Shown here in pieces: positions 56,001 to 63,943 of a DNA stretch of 64,000 bases. Made by a program: the position numbers and the translations under genes. Position 1 is the first letter of the stretch. Every line of letters begins with the position of its first letter. The notes under the pieces are model-generated. The model saw nothing but the letters and a program-made list of their open reading frames with translations. It did not search any database and was not told the origin of the DNA. Source of the stretch: an uncultured Campylobacterales bacterium. Lineage in GTDB: Bacteria; Campylobacterota; Campylobacteria; Campylobacterales; Sulfurimonadaceae. The DNA lies in the NCBI GenBank assembly GCA_903892995.1, contig CAITKP010000024.1, positions 1-64,000 of the forward strand, written 5' to 3'.

Positions 56001-56270
56001 ATCATATTTGATATTTTTGAGTTTTTGGACAGCAGCTTGAATGTTTTCTTCACTAAAGAGATAAATTCCACCTTTGTAATTGATTCGATTCATCCGCTTT
56101 AGACTCTCTCGGAGGATGTTTTCGAGCAGAACATTTGATGTCTTCCCCTGTCGCTCACGCGAAGCATCTTCAGGGCTCAAATAAGTATACCCTAGCGTAA
56201 TAAGCTGTTGAAGAGCGGGGATTTGAGAAAGGTATTCTTCATTGAAAGCAAAGGCAATATTTATAGACAT
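53085..56270 (-). CDS. hsdR: Type I restriction endonuclease subunit R
   Basis: 1061 residues, full length. PD-(D/E)xK nuclease in RPDIVLFVNGIPLCVIECKSP (Asp, then ECK), superfamily 2 translocase with Walker A HTQGSGKSLTM, DExH-type LIDESHRSN, LGFTGTPLL and LTGFDAPN...LLQAIARVNR, and a helical C-terminus that docks on the methylase. HsdR translocates and cuts unmethylated DNA in the HsdR2M2S complex. It overlaps the SLATT gene by ten bases and ygjP by four. Confidence 0.95.
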   Translation of the reverse strand: MSINIAFAFNEEYLSQIPALQQLITLGYTYLSPEDASRERQGKTSNVLLENILRESLKRMNRINYKGGIYLFSEENIQAAVQKLKNIKYDGLLKTNESVYDLLTLGTALEQNIEGDSKSFTLQYIDWKNPQNNTYHVTAEYSVERNRSTETARPDIVLFVNGIPLCVIECKSPKVEVDQAISQNIRNQNDDYIPKLFTTVQMVLAVNKNSALYATTGTPKKFWAVWKEQIFTDETVSKIVNTQLIESEKSVLFSGDFEKARGYFDALEGEGERAVTEQDRTIHALCSPERLLDLAYRFTLFDGGIKKIARYQQYFVIKSTLQRVKNIHDGKREGGVIWHTQGSGKSLTMVMLARSLVMEQGIPNPRIILITDRDDLDKQLSNTFVACGLDASRATSGRNLLELVAEKQAGIVTTLIHKFDKALNVKKIQDDSPDIFMLIDESHRSNFGSFAARMRQMFPNACYLGFTGTPLLKKEKNNFNKFGSLIDPHYSITQAVEDGAVVPLLYEGRHVEMEQNKAAIDLWFERHTEGLTKEQKADLKRKYARAEMLNKTNQVIYMRSFDISEHYRANWQGSGFKAQLVAPGKVAALKYQEYLNELGVVTSGVIISGPDMREGFESVDDEPTDEVVKFWQKMMKRYGSEEEYTKQIINQFKNGESPEILIVVDKLLTGFDAPNNAVLYLCRILREHTLLQAIARVNRLADGKDFGYIVDYVSVLGELDQALTMYKDAGLDGFDAQDLAGTLTSINEEVAKLPQHHSNLWDIFKEVKNSKDEEAYEQLLGDVTKRDKFYDCLNEFAKTLAIALSSEKFVMETPEHRIRMYKDDLRRFENLKKSVKLRYAETINYREYEPRIKKLLDTQIQANEVIQLNEPVNIFDEQMFNEMKEGRGIHNAKTTAAKADMIAHATIKTVIEKMEEDPAFYEKFSKLIQEAIDAFKAKRISDLEYLGKVMDLRDTVATKKHEGIPVNIEGNDNAAAYFGVIKTFIGDDVVAADTALWIDAIINKHYKVQFWDDTNAVNKAINEIDDYLFDEVKEAKNIDLSTEQMDTIIEKTMQVAKHRMP

Positions 56271-56851
56271 GGCACAACCTCCTTGATTACATAAACTATG
56301 ACGGTGATTACAATAATTCCAAACGCTACATAGGCACTAAAAGGGATTTTGTCTCGCCATAATTTGAAATGTTTTTGTTCATCTATCCAATCAATCTGAT
56401 GTTGCCAAAAAAACTTCATATGAGCATACCAATCACTAAACATGATTTGTTTTGTAATTGCATTTGCATAATATCTACTTTCAATACTTTGAAGCTCTTG
56501 TTGCTCTTGGCTCAAATCATTTCCATTAAAAGCTTTTACACGATAATAAAGTGTTTTGAGCTCATTAAACAGTTGAGTTAAGAGTATGCCTTTTTCTTTA
56601 TACTGTTTTTTTTCACTGTTGTACATTGATATGTACATTCCGATAACGCCGAACACGGCTAAAAGTGCTGAAACGGTTTTGCTGCTCAAAGAATCAAGAT
56701 AGAGTGCAAAAATCCCTATTGCCATCGAAATAAATCCGATGAGGCCAGGAATTTTTTCTACGATGTCATAAGTCGCAAAATGTTTTTTTGCCCCAAACCC
56801 TACATTGTATGCAGTGTCCGTAATCGATTTAAGTAAATCTTGTTTGTTCAT
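56261..56851 (-). CDS. SLATT-domain membrane protein (predicted CBASS effector)
   Basis: 196 residues. Two close hydrophobic helices (about 34-50 and 58-76: GLIGFISMAIGIFALYL and SALLAVFGVIGMYISMY), a long amphipathic helical region and one more C-terminal helix (YVAFGIIVITVIVYVI). This is the SLATT architecture (SMODS- and SLOG-associating 2TM effector), thought to form membrane pores when triggered by a nucleotide signal. It lies 15 bases after the CD-NTase gene. Assignment from architecture and neighbour; strong in combination. Confidence 0.8.
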   Translation of the reverse strand: MNKQDLLKSITDTAYNVGFGAKKHFATYDIVEKIPGLIGFISMAIGIFALYLDSLSSKTVSALLAVFGVIGMYISMYNSEKKQYKEKGILLTQLFNELKTLYYRVKAFNGNDLSQEQQELQSIESRYYANAITKQIMFSDWYAHMKFFWQHQIDWIDEQKHFKLWRDKIPFSAYVAFGIIVITVIVYVIKEVVPCL

Positions 56852-56866
56852 GTCTTTTTTCCTTAC

Positions 56867-58165
56867 TTACTGAATTGGTACTTCAATGGTATCTCTTGCA
56901 ACAACAACATCATTTTTAACTACATAACACTCGACTATATGTTCACCTCTGAATAATGTACTCTCATCTTTTTGCTGTTTTCCCATATCTCTAATAATTT
57001 GACCCCGAATCTGGTCTCTTTGTCTTGCCATTTCACCAACATTCAATACTTTCCAAAATACTTCATATGGCTCAGCTACATCTATTTTTTCTACCTTGAA
57101 TACAAGTTGTTTGTTCGGAGAAAGTCTAATTCCTCTTAATAACATGTTGGCCAGGGTATTTTCTCTAAATCCGTTTTGTGTAATCTCACAATCTATTTCG
57201 AGGTTATAGCGAATATCAACAGGATATTTATCTTCTATAAACTCTTCTGTATTTTTCCAAGATTGTGCAGCTTTTGTTACACTATCTTGTGCAACTGTAG
57301 ATACAGAAGATGGGAAAGGTCTTCCAAAGATTTTTTTCCATTTCGTATTAACACTTTGAAGATTTTCTGCTGCAATAGCCTCCAAAGATAAATCATAGGC
57401 TTTTTTTGCTTTTTTCTGAAATTTCTTTTTCACTTTGACATGTTGTCTACTGCCAGGTGCTAAATAATAGTCTTGATTAGGCTGGCTTGAAGCATAAAGA
57501 AAAAAATCTCTAACCATCCAATCATAATAAGTATAGCTTTTATCATCATATTCAGTAGTTGAATTCAAAAAATTATAGGCAAGAGTATCAATCAGCATTC
57601 CACTCATAGCAACACCATGTTTATTTTTCCATGCACGAATCATTTTACATAAAGGTCGTAAATTTCCATTTTTCGCCTTATCCATGTCAGATACTGCCTT
57701 AATCTCTAAACGAGGCTTTGTAATTGGCCAACTGCCACCATTATTGGTATCAGGATATTTAAAACTACCATCACTTTGTTCAAATGCAGGCAATACCTCT
57801 ATATCATGACTTGTAAAAGAAATCACAACTACTTGACCATCTCCCCATATTTCCGTTCGGGAAAAGTGTCCTATATCTTTGAGTGTATTTTTTATTTCTT
57901 GAAGTAAAGCAGATTGCTTGTCATCTTTGAACTTCTCCCATTGATTTGACGGTAACATATAAATCATATCTAGATCTGAAATGTTTTTTATAGCTGTATA
58001 TCTGCCGTATGAGCCAACTTGCAACGTATTAGCTGTTTCAGATTCTGAATTTCTATATTTTAGATTTAGTGCTTTTGTAATTTTCCCATATTGATCAGCG
58101 ATCTGTCTTTTATTGTCTATCTCGAGATTGCCAATAAACTGTTTAAACATGTCAGAAATACTCAT
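56867..58165 (-). CDS. CD-NTase with C-terminal AGS-C sensor (SMODS, CBASS-like)
   Basis: 432 residues from the ATG at 58165, which overlaps the hsdS stop (ATGA); the frame opens five codons earlier. Nucleotidyltransferase motif GSYGRYTAI at G51-S52, catalytic Asp residues D64 and D66 in SDLDMIYML and D121 in SHDIEVLPAF. The last 125 residues match AGS-C: FWKVLNVGEMARQRDQIRG and STLFRGEHIVECYVV. CD-NTases with AGS-C make cyclic oligonucleotides on phage infection and activate a partner effector, here most likely the SLATT protein. No Cap2/Cap3 or HORMA/TRIP13 genes are present. Confidence 0.9.
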   Translation of the reverse strand: MSISDMFKQFIGNLEIDNKRQIADQYGKITKALNLKYRNSESETANTLQVGSYGRYTAIKNISDLDMIYMLPSNQWEKFKDDKQSALLQEIKNTLKDIGHFSRTEIWGDGQVVVISFTSHDIEVLPAFEQSDGSFKYPDTNNGGSWPITKPRLEIKAVSDMDKAKNGNLRPLCKMIRAWKNKHGVAMSGMLIDTLAYNFLNSTTEYDDKSYTYYDWMVRDFFLYASSQPNQDYYLAPGSRQHVKVKKKFQKKAKKAYDLSLEAIAAENLQSVNTKWKKIFGRPFPSSVSTVAQDSVTKAAQSWKNTEEFIEDKYPVDIRYNLEIDCEITQNGFRENTLANMLLRGIRLSPNKQLVFKVEKIDVAEPYEVFWKVLNVGEMARQRDQIRGQIIRDMGKQQKDESTLFRGEHIVECYVVKNDVVVARDTIEVPIQ

Positions 58166-59298
58166 CCCGCTACCCGCCATTCCCCGTTTAAAAGTTTCTG
58201 CATAAGTCCCCGTTTTTGAACACGATACGATGCGACAAGCTTTTTAAGTAGATCAATTTCTCGTTTAGCTGTATTAAGAATTTCAGCAATTTTGCTTTGC
58301 TGTACTTCATCCTTTGGGTATCTTATATGAAAATTCCCAAGAGCTTTTTTTTGTATATTGGGTAGTCCTGAGCCAACTCGAAGAGACATAATCGCTTTTT
58401 CATTAGCCTTGAGGTAATGGTAGAGATACTCTTGGTTAATTTGAACTTGTTTTAGCGCATAACAATGACCACCGCACCAAAAGTTTTGGGTCAGGTAACT
58501 GACGAAACCACATGAATTACCGCCTTCACTGATCGTAATAGTGTTTGCGTCTGTATTCCATTCATCAGTGTATCCAGATGCTTGTATACCGCCATTCAAT
58601 ACTGGATATATCGCATTTTCAATCATATCTGATCTACTAAGCTGCACGCCTTTACTAATGTCGCATACAGTTCCTAATTTGACTTCATTCCAGTTGTCGC
58701 TCTTTTGAAGACTCAAGAGCTTTTTACTTATTTCTTTAAAATACCGCTCTTTTGCCTCAATCAGCCGTTCAGTTGTAGCTATAGTTTGATTCATATTTTT
58801 CCCCACATTGGAAATAAATACCTGAATTTCATAAGATGGCAACCAAACTGGTATTTTTTCTACCGTAGTCTTAGTAATTTTAACCATAGTTGAACTTGTG
58901 CCTGAAGCTGACGCTTGTAAATACTTAATAGCTTTTGGTGAACGAAGATAAAATTCTAAATATTCAGAATAAATTTTTGTTTCATCTACCCGAAATTTCA
59001 TCATCAAATCGGGATAAGAACAATTTTCAATTTCACCTCTATATAATATAGAACGACCAACCTTATCCAAAGTATTAGAACGACTAATTAAAAAATCTCC
59101 GTGTTTTAAAAGAAATCTTTCTACTGTTTTGTCATTTAAAGGAGCTGGCTTTTTTCCATCCGTATTAATTCCATTATCCGTAAGAGCTCCAAGTCCTAGG
59201 ATCCACACACCGTTTGGTTCATCAGGGCAAATTGGTGAGTAGCCATTTTGTATTGAAGTTGAAAGTAAAGTTTTAAGTTTAACTTCTCGGTTACTCAT
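58162..59298 (-). CDS. hsdS: Type I restriction-modification specificity subunit S
   Basis: 378 residues from the ATG at 59298 (the frame opens 16 codons earlier in the RhuM gene). Two target-recognition domains, each followed by a helical spacer: the first region LLSTSIQNGYSP...TTVEKIPVWLPSYEIQVF with a spacer at about 175-200 (TERLIEAKERYFKEISKKLL), the second NEVKLGTVCDISKG...KALGNFHIRYPKDEVQQSKIAEIL ending in a spacer and RVQKRGLMQKLLNGEWRVAG. It sets the DNA target of the HsdM2S methylase and HsdR complex. Confidence 0.92.
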   Translation of the reverse strand: MSNREVKLKTLLSTSIQNGYSPICPDEPNGVWILGLGALTDNGINTDGKKPAPLNDKTVERFLLKHGDFLISRSNTLDKVGRSILYRGEIENCSYPDLMMKFRVDETKIYSEYLEFYLRSPKAIKYLQASASGTSSTMVKITKTTVEKIPVWLPSYEIQVFISNVGKNMNQTIATTERLIEAKERYFKEISKKLLSLQKSDNWNEVKLGTVCDISKGVQLSRSDMIENAIYPVLNGGIQASGYTDEWNTDANTITISEGGNSCGFVSYLTQNFWCGGHCYALKQVQINQEYLYHYLKANEKAIMSLRVGSGLPNIQKKALGNFHIRYPKDEVQQSKIAEILNTAKREIDLLKKLVASYRVQKRGLMQKLLNGEWRVAG

Positions 59299-60319
59299 TG
59301 CCGCCACCTTTCTTCGGAAGTTTTGACAACTGTGCTTCCAGTTCATGGATTACTTCAGCATCTTCTATATCAGCAGTAATTTGCGCTACTTTACGTCGGT
59401 TGGCATCAAAAACATCATAACGCTCCAACGCAAGCCGCTCAGCAACATCGGCGCGAAGTTTTCCGGCATGTGTCAAAATTTCTCGTTCGTTAAAACGTAA
59501 GAATGCATCGAGTTTTTCTTCCCATTCGTTCATTGTTACCGTCTTGCGGCGTTTTGCCTGATCTTCTGCATACTCCAGATACATCGTGACGACGCGATTA
59601 AGTTCATCAAGCTCATCAGCATCAAGGTAGTTTTTTGAGATCGCAACATCTCCACGGCGAACTACTGCACCCTTCCAGCTTGTTAAGCCCATATTTGGTA
59701 ATGATGGGTCGGCACGCAGGTTAACCAGTTCAGCGGCTGTATGTCCTGTCACTGCCCAAATCATCTTATTCTGAACTTTTTTGAAAAAGAGTTGTGCCGA
59801 TTTAGACGTTTTGTCATAATCGACAGCCGTGGTATAAATATCTTTGATTTTTTGGTAAAACCGTTTTTCGCTGCTGCGAATATCACGGATTCTCTCTAAC
59901 AATTCATCGAAATAGTCCACACCACCGCCCGGCTCTTTGAGCCGAGCATCATCCATCGCGAAACCTTTTATCAGGTACTCTTTCAGCGTACTACCAGCCC
60001 ATTGCCGGAACTGTACCCCGCGATGTGAACGTACTCTAAATCCGATAGCCATAATCATGTCTAAATTATAATATTCGATATTCCGATTAACAGAGCGTTT
60101 GCCCTCTTGGCGAACTGTCAAGTGATACTTGACAGTTGCCTCTTTTATCAATTCGTTTTCGTCATATATTTTTTGGATATGAGAACTGATATTTTGTTTT
60201 GTGGTCTGAAATAATTCGGCTATGTCAATCTGATTCAGCCAAACACTCCCATCTTCCGCCCTTAACGAAACTTTTGATCCACCGTCTTCGGTCGTGTATA
60301 AAATGATTTCACTACTCAT
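59291..60319 (-). CDS. RhuM/virulence-family protein encoded within the hsd operon
   Basis: 342 residues. N-terminal winged-helix-like segment SVWLNQIDIAELFQTTKQNIS, then EGKRSVNRNIEYYNLDMIMAIGFRVRSHRGVQFRQWA, which is the RhuM family signature, and a C-terminal helical domain. RhuM genes are frequent passengers in type I restriction loci and pathogenicity islands; the function is unknown. It overlaps hsdM by four bases and hsdS by eight, so it is an integral part of the operon. Confidence 0.9.
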   Translation of the reverse strand: MSSEIILYTTEDGGSKVSLRAEDGSVWLNQIDIAELFQTTKQNISSHIQKIYDENELIKEATVKYHLTVRQEGKRSVNRNIEYYNLDMIMAIGFRVRSHRGVQFRQWAGSTLKEYLIKGFAMDDARLKEPGGGVDYFDELLERIRDIRSSEKRFYQKIKDIYTTAVDYDKTSKSAQLFFKKVQNKMIWAVTGHTAAELVNLRADPSLPNMGLTSWKGAVVRRGDVAISKNYLDADELDELNRVVTMYLEYAEDQAKRRKTVTMNEWEEKLDAFLRFNEREILTHAGKLRADVAERLALERYDVFDANRRKVAQITADIEDAEVIHELEAQLSKLPKKGGGNE

Positions 60320-61869
60320 AATCCCAATTCCTTGAGATGCTCTGCCATTTTTGCTCGTACTGCTACAAGTTCATTTTCGAGTACATCGATCTCAGATTGT
60401 ACGACTGCAATATCGATCGGAGCTTCCTCTTCGAAAGTATCGACATAACGAGATATATTGAGATTGTAGTCATTTTCAGCGATCTCTTCCATAGTCGCGA
60501 GATGGCTGTATTTATTAATTACTTCACGGTTTTTGTACGTGCTAACGATTTTGTCCAGATGCTCTTCGGTAAGGGTATTTTGGTTTTTACCACTTTGATA
60601 CTCACTACTCGCATCGATAAAAATAACATCTTTACGCATGTCATTCACTCCGCCACGTTCACGGCTTTTGTCAAAGATGAGAATAGCCACAGGAATAGAT
60701 GTCGATGGGAAAAGACCCGATGGCAATCCGATCACCGCATCAAGGAGATTATCTTCGATCATTTTTTGGCGTATTCGTCCTTCTGCTGCACCACGAAAGA
60801 GAACCCCATGTGGTACAACAACAGCAATACGCCCTTCTTTTTCAATCGCCGCCTCAACCATATGACTGATAAATGCAAAATCTCCCTTACTCTTAGGGGG
60901 AATACCACGCCAATAACGGTTAAATCGATCACTTTCTGCCTCTTCTGCACCCCACTTATCGAGCGAGAATGGAGGATTGGCAACTACAATGTCAAACTTC
61001 ATAAGTTTGTCTTGTTCTACCAATGCTGGCGACGTAAGCGTGTTACACCACTCAATACGTGCTGAGTCAAAACTATGCAAGAACATATTCATACGAGCCA
61101 ATGCCCATGTTGAACCATTCACCTCCATTCCAAAAAGAGCGAAATCATTTCCATCGATCTGACGTGCCGCTTCGATCAGCAATCCCGCTGATCCGCATGC
61201 TGGGTCACAAATACGATCTCCCGCTTTTGGGTTTGCCAATTTGGCAACCAGCTCAGAGACCTTATGTGGCGTGTAGAACTCTCCTGCCTTTTTACCTGCA
61301 TCGGCACCAAATCGTTCTATAAGATAGATATACGTGTTACCTATGACATCTTCACTGACACGATGTGGGCGAAGATCAAGCTGAGGCTTGTTGAAATCTT
61401 CCAAAAGCTGTTTAAGACGGCGATTACGGTCTTTTGCCTTACCGAGATTCGATTCGCTGTTGAAATCGATGTTGCGAAATACCCCTTCAAGTTTGAGTTT
61501 ATTCGCTTCTTCGATTGCATCGAGGACGATGTTGATGAGCTCACCGATATTGTTTTCATTTCGACGCTCAAGCAAACTGTAGTAGTTGGCTACAAATTTT
61601 TCGGTAACTTCACCCTCATCATCTTTTAGCTCAATGTAAGGGAGTAAGAATCGTTCACGTTCCAGTTTGCGACGGATACGGACATCATCATCCCCATATT
61701 GTTTTTGATACGTTTCATAATGGTCATTCCATACATCTGAAATGTATTTTAAAAAGAGCATAACTAGGATATAGTCTTTGTATTGAGAAGGGTCAACTGC
61801 ACCTCGAAAGGTATCGCATGCCGCCCATGCCGCATTATTAATGTCTTGTTGATGTAATTTTTCACTCAT
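60316..61869 (-). CDS. hsdM: Type I restriction-modification methyltransferase subunit M
   Basis: 517 residues. N-terminal helical HsdM domain (INNAAWAACDTFRGAVDPSQYKDYIL read in pieces), S-adenosylmethionine site DPACGSAGLLIEAA preceded by AGEFYTPHKVSELVA, and catalytic NPPFSLDKWG (NPPF) for N6-adenine methylation. C-terminal coiled helix. Together with HsdS it protects the host target sites. First full-length gene after the half-HsdS in the operon. Confidence 0.96.
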   Translation of the reverse strand: MSEKLHQQDINNAAWAACDTFRGAVDPSQYKDYILVMLFLKYISDVWNDHYETYQKQYGDDDVRIRRKLERERFLLPYIELKDDEGEVTEKFVANYYSLLERRNENNIGELINIVLDAIEEANKLKLEGVFRNIDFNSESNLGKAKDRNRRLKQLLEDFNKPQLDLRPHRVSEDVIGNTYIYLIERFGADAGKKAGEFYTPHKVSELVAKLANPKAGDRICDPACGSAGLLIEAARQIDGNDFALFGMEVNGSTWALARMNMFLHSFDSARIEWCNTLTSPALVEQDKLMKFDIVVANPPFSLDKWGAEEAESDRFNRYWRGIPPKSKGDFAFISHMVEAAIEKEGRIAVVVPHGVLFRGAAEGRIRQKMIEDNLLDAVIGLPSGLFPSTSIPVAILIFDKSRERGGVNDMRKDVIFIDASSEYQSGKNQNTLTEEHLDKIVSTYKNREVINKYSHLATMEEIAENDYNLNISRYVDTFEEEAPIDIAVVQSEIDVLENELVAVRAKMAEHLKELGL

Positions 61870-61955
61870 TGGTAAAAATCCTTTGTTTTTTATGTATAAT
61901 TTTGAACACTTTTTTTAAACCCGATTGGGAGAGTTGGCGCTTTCTCAATCCTTCT

Positions 61956-62525
61956 TTAGCTTTTTTCCTTTTGAAACACCCCCTCTAATAAGATTTGACG
62001 TTTAGATACAATTTGATTCATCAGCACTTTTTCTTTTTGGATAAATCGATTTAGCTCAATGACATTTTTTTGATCACTGATACTTTTTAATGGTATCATC
62101 AAATTTTCAAGCGTCTCTTTATCGATCATACGAATATTCGAGCCCTGTGAAGCACGAGAAAAGTAACGCTGTGATGCAGAGTGATTAATTACTAACTGGA
62201 TGTATTCTGGCAGGAACTGGTTTGTGTCGAGTCGAATAATAAGTAGAGGTGAGGCGATAACACAGTTCTCATCAATGATATCATTTACAAAAGATGCTCT
62301 AGTGGAGGTACCGCGAGAGCGAAAAAGGATATCACCACTCTTGGCGAGAAATTTAGAGTTCAGACTTTCAAGCTTAGTTTTTAAAAGCCCATCAAATTGT
62401 ATTTGATCATCTTCGCCAAAATCTTTGACTTGAATAACAAAATAATTTCCATTTAGATCTTCATCGATACGAGACCGAAACGTATGACCACTGGATATTA
62501 TAGCAATATCTCCCAATTTCTTCAA
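61956..62525 (-). CDS. Half-size HsdS-like protein (single target-recognition domain)
   Basis: 189 residues: one target-recognition domain, KKLGDIAIISSGHTFRSRI through GDILFRSRGTSTRASFV and a YSRASQGSNIRMIDKETLENLMIPL-type end (split), followed by a single spacer helix (DQKNVIELNRFIQKEKVLMNQIV). Full HsdS has two such domains; the second half is missing. It opens the operon, 86 bases upstream of hsdM. It may dimerise like natural half-S subunits, compete with HsdS, or be a leftover of a specificity exchange. Confidence 0.8.
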   Translation of the reverse strand: MKKLGDIAIISSGHTFRSRIDEDLNGNYFVIQVKDFGEDDQIQFDGLLKTKLESLNSKFLAKSGDILFRSRGTSTRASFVNDIIDENCVIASPLLIIRLDTNQFLPEYIQLVINHSASQRYFSRASQGSNIRMIDKETLENLMIPLKSISDQKNVIELNRFIQKEKVLMNQIVSKRQILLEGVFQKEKS

Positions 62526-62547
62526 ATTTTTATCCTCTATTTTTCAT

Positions 62548-62615
62548 TTACAGCATTATATCTTTATATATTCGTACATGTCAAGTATATATAACTGTAT
62601 TTAGATTACAGCATT
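62548..62615. promoter_or_regulatory. Pair of 10-bp direct repeats flanking the defence promoter (candidate operator)
   Basis: TTACAGCATT occurs at 62548-62557 and 62606-62615, overlapping the -10 box and lying upstream of the -35 box. The upstream copy is part of a CTGTA...TACAG inverted pair. Spacing and symmetry are those of an operator, but no controller gene adjacent to it was identified. Confidence 0.5.
62555..62584 (-). promoter_or_regulatory. Near-consensus sigma-70 promoter of the defence operon
   Basis: On the reverse strand TTGACA (62584-62579) and TATAAT (62560-62555) are separated by 18 bases, both boxes perfect. Transcription would start about 62546 and read through half-hsdS and the following seven genes. 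It is the best consensus promoter that I saw in the window. Confidence 0.85.
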
Positions 62616-62815
62616 TAAAATATAAATATATAGTTTTGTTTAATTATGTCGAGTATCTATTTTTTTTGAATACACTTTACAACATACCTGACACACCAAA
62701 TAAAAAAGGGTAATCAAAGTTGTTACAAATAGTAAAAAAATTAAGTGACTAATAGATGATTTTGTTGTAGCGATCATTTTGGCTGATGCTTTGCTTCCTT
62801 GAAAAACATTTGAAC

Positions 62816-63202
62816 CTAATTTTCAATATTCTTATCTATCTTGCTTTGAACATGATCGATTATTAATTTTGTAGCCTTTGTTTTGCGATAGCTAGCTCTA
62901 TTGTCAGTAACATTTGAATATGGTACAGGCCGATTGAGATCAGTATACTGTTCTACCGTTGGATCAATAATTTCATCATTGAGACTTACGACCCAATAAT
63001 GAGTAATACCTTTTTCATCTATCGCTTTTTGTAATTTGTAACCTTCTTCTTTTCCACCAAGTAAATTGTATATTGCAAGACTTGCATGATGACAGTGTCC
63101 ACAAAATTTACTATCTACGAGTCTTCTGTATGCTTGTGGGATAAGTTCATCAGTTAATTCAGCTCGGACAAGATTAAAAATAGTCTGCTCTTTCTTATTC
63201 AT
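62816..63202 (-). CDS. Uncharacterised protein with a possible papain-like Cys-His-Asp core
   Basis: 128 residues, all soluble. The order CGHCHHASLAIYNLLGG, ITHYWVV and NDEIIDPTVEQYT is the C-H-D arrangement of papain-like (NlpC/transglutaminase-related) folds, but no family is recognised with certainty. A cluster of two Cys and three His residues might alternatively bind zinc. It lies 290 bases upstream of the defence operon on the same strand, and 84 bases downstream of the HNH-like gene. Confidence 0.6.
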   Translation of the reverse strand: MNKKEQTIFNLVRAELTDELIPQAYRRLVDSKFCGHCHHASLAIYNLLGGKEEGYKLQKAIDEKGITHYWVVSLNDEIIDPTVEQYTDLNRPVPYSNVTDNRASYRKTKATKLIIDHVQSKIDKNIEN

Positions 63203-63286
63203 GGATTATATTCCTAACGTTTAAAATAGGTGGTAAGCAAAACACCTTGTGTTTGACTAATTGGTCATATATAAATTTGTGCCTGC

Positions 63287-63943
63287 TCAATAAAGGGTAT
63301 TTAACTCAGGTTCGTTGGCTTCATCACCATCAGGAATCATCCATATTTCAAATCCCTCATAGAATCTCATTCTCAATATTTGATTGTTGATATTACCATC
63401 TGTTTCCATGAAAGCATATTGAAAAGCTTCAGGGTTATTTCCTTCATAAGCAGGAGTGTGCTTATTTTGCAACTCTTCTATCATATCACCTAAATCATCA
63501 TTCTCTAAATTTGGGATTTTCAAATAAGTTGTTGCCGTAATAAGTTTTCGAAGCCACCTTTGACTATATTTATGATAAAAAACTGCATAAGCTATTTTTC
63601 GCATAACAACATCTACTCTATCTCTGTCAATCTCAATCGCTTTTGTGTCAACTCCATTATAATTAACTGGATGCCATTTTTCTGTAGTGCTTTTTAATAA
63701 TGCAGGGCTTCTTGAAAATGATTTAATTGATTTTGTTAAAAAGTGATCATATGCTATAGAGCTTCCCTGTATCATCATTGTTATAATATTTCTAACGTAT
63801 TCATCATCAAGTGATGTGTCCTGATTATGGACTTTACATGAATTTACAGTGATTAAACTGTTCCTCTTACCTTTTGGGAAAAAGCTTTTAGGAGGTGCGT
63901 GTTCTACAGATTCTTTTTCTTTGCCACAAATATAACAACTCAT
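63287..63943 (-). CDS. HNH-nuclease-like protein
   Basis: 218 residues. N-terminal CYICGKEKESVEHAPPKSFFP followed by CKVHNQ: a zinc knuckle CxxC and a His-rich EHAPP/HN arrangement that resembles HNH endonucleases and 5-methylcytosine restriction proteins. The rest is mainly helical and unrecognised. No signal peptide. Its start is about 57 bases from the window edge, and it may be the first gene of a pair with the downstream papain-like protein. Confidence 0.6.
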   Translation of the reverse strand: MSCYICGKEKESVEHAPPKSFFPKGKRNSLITVNSCKVHNQDTSLDDEYVRNIITMMIQGSSIAYDHFLTKSIKSFSRSPALLKSTTEKWHPVNYNGVDTKAIEIDRDRVDVVMRKIAYAVFYHKYSQRWLRKLITATTYLKIPNLENDDLGDMIEELQNKHTPAYEGNNPEAFQYAFMETDGNINNQILRMRFYEGFEIWMIPDGDEANEPELNTLY

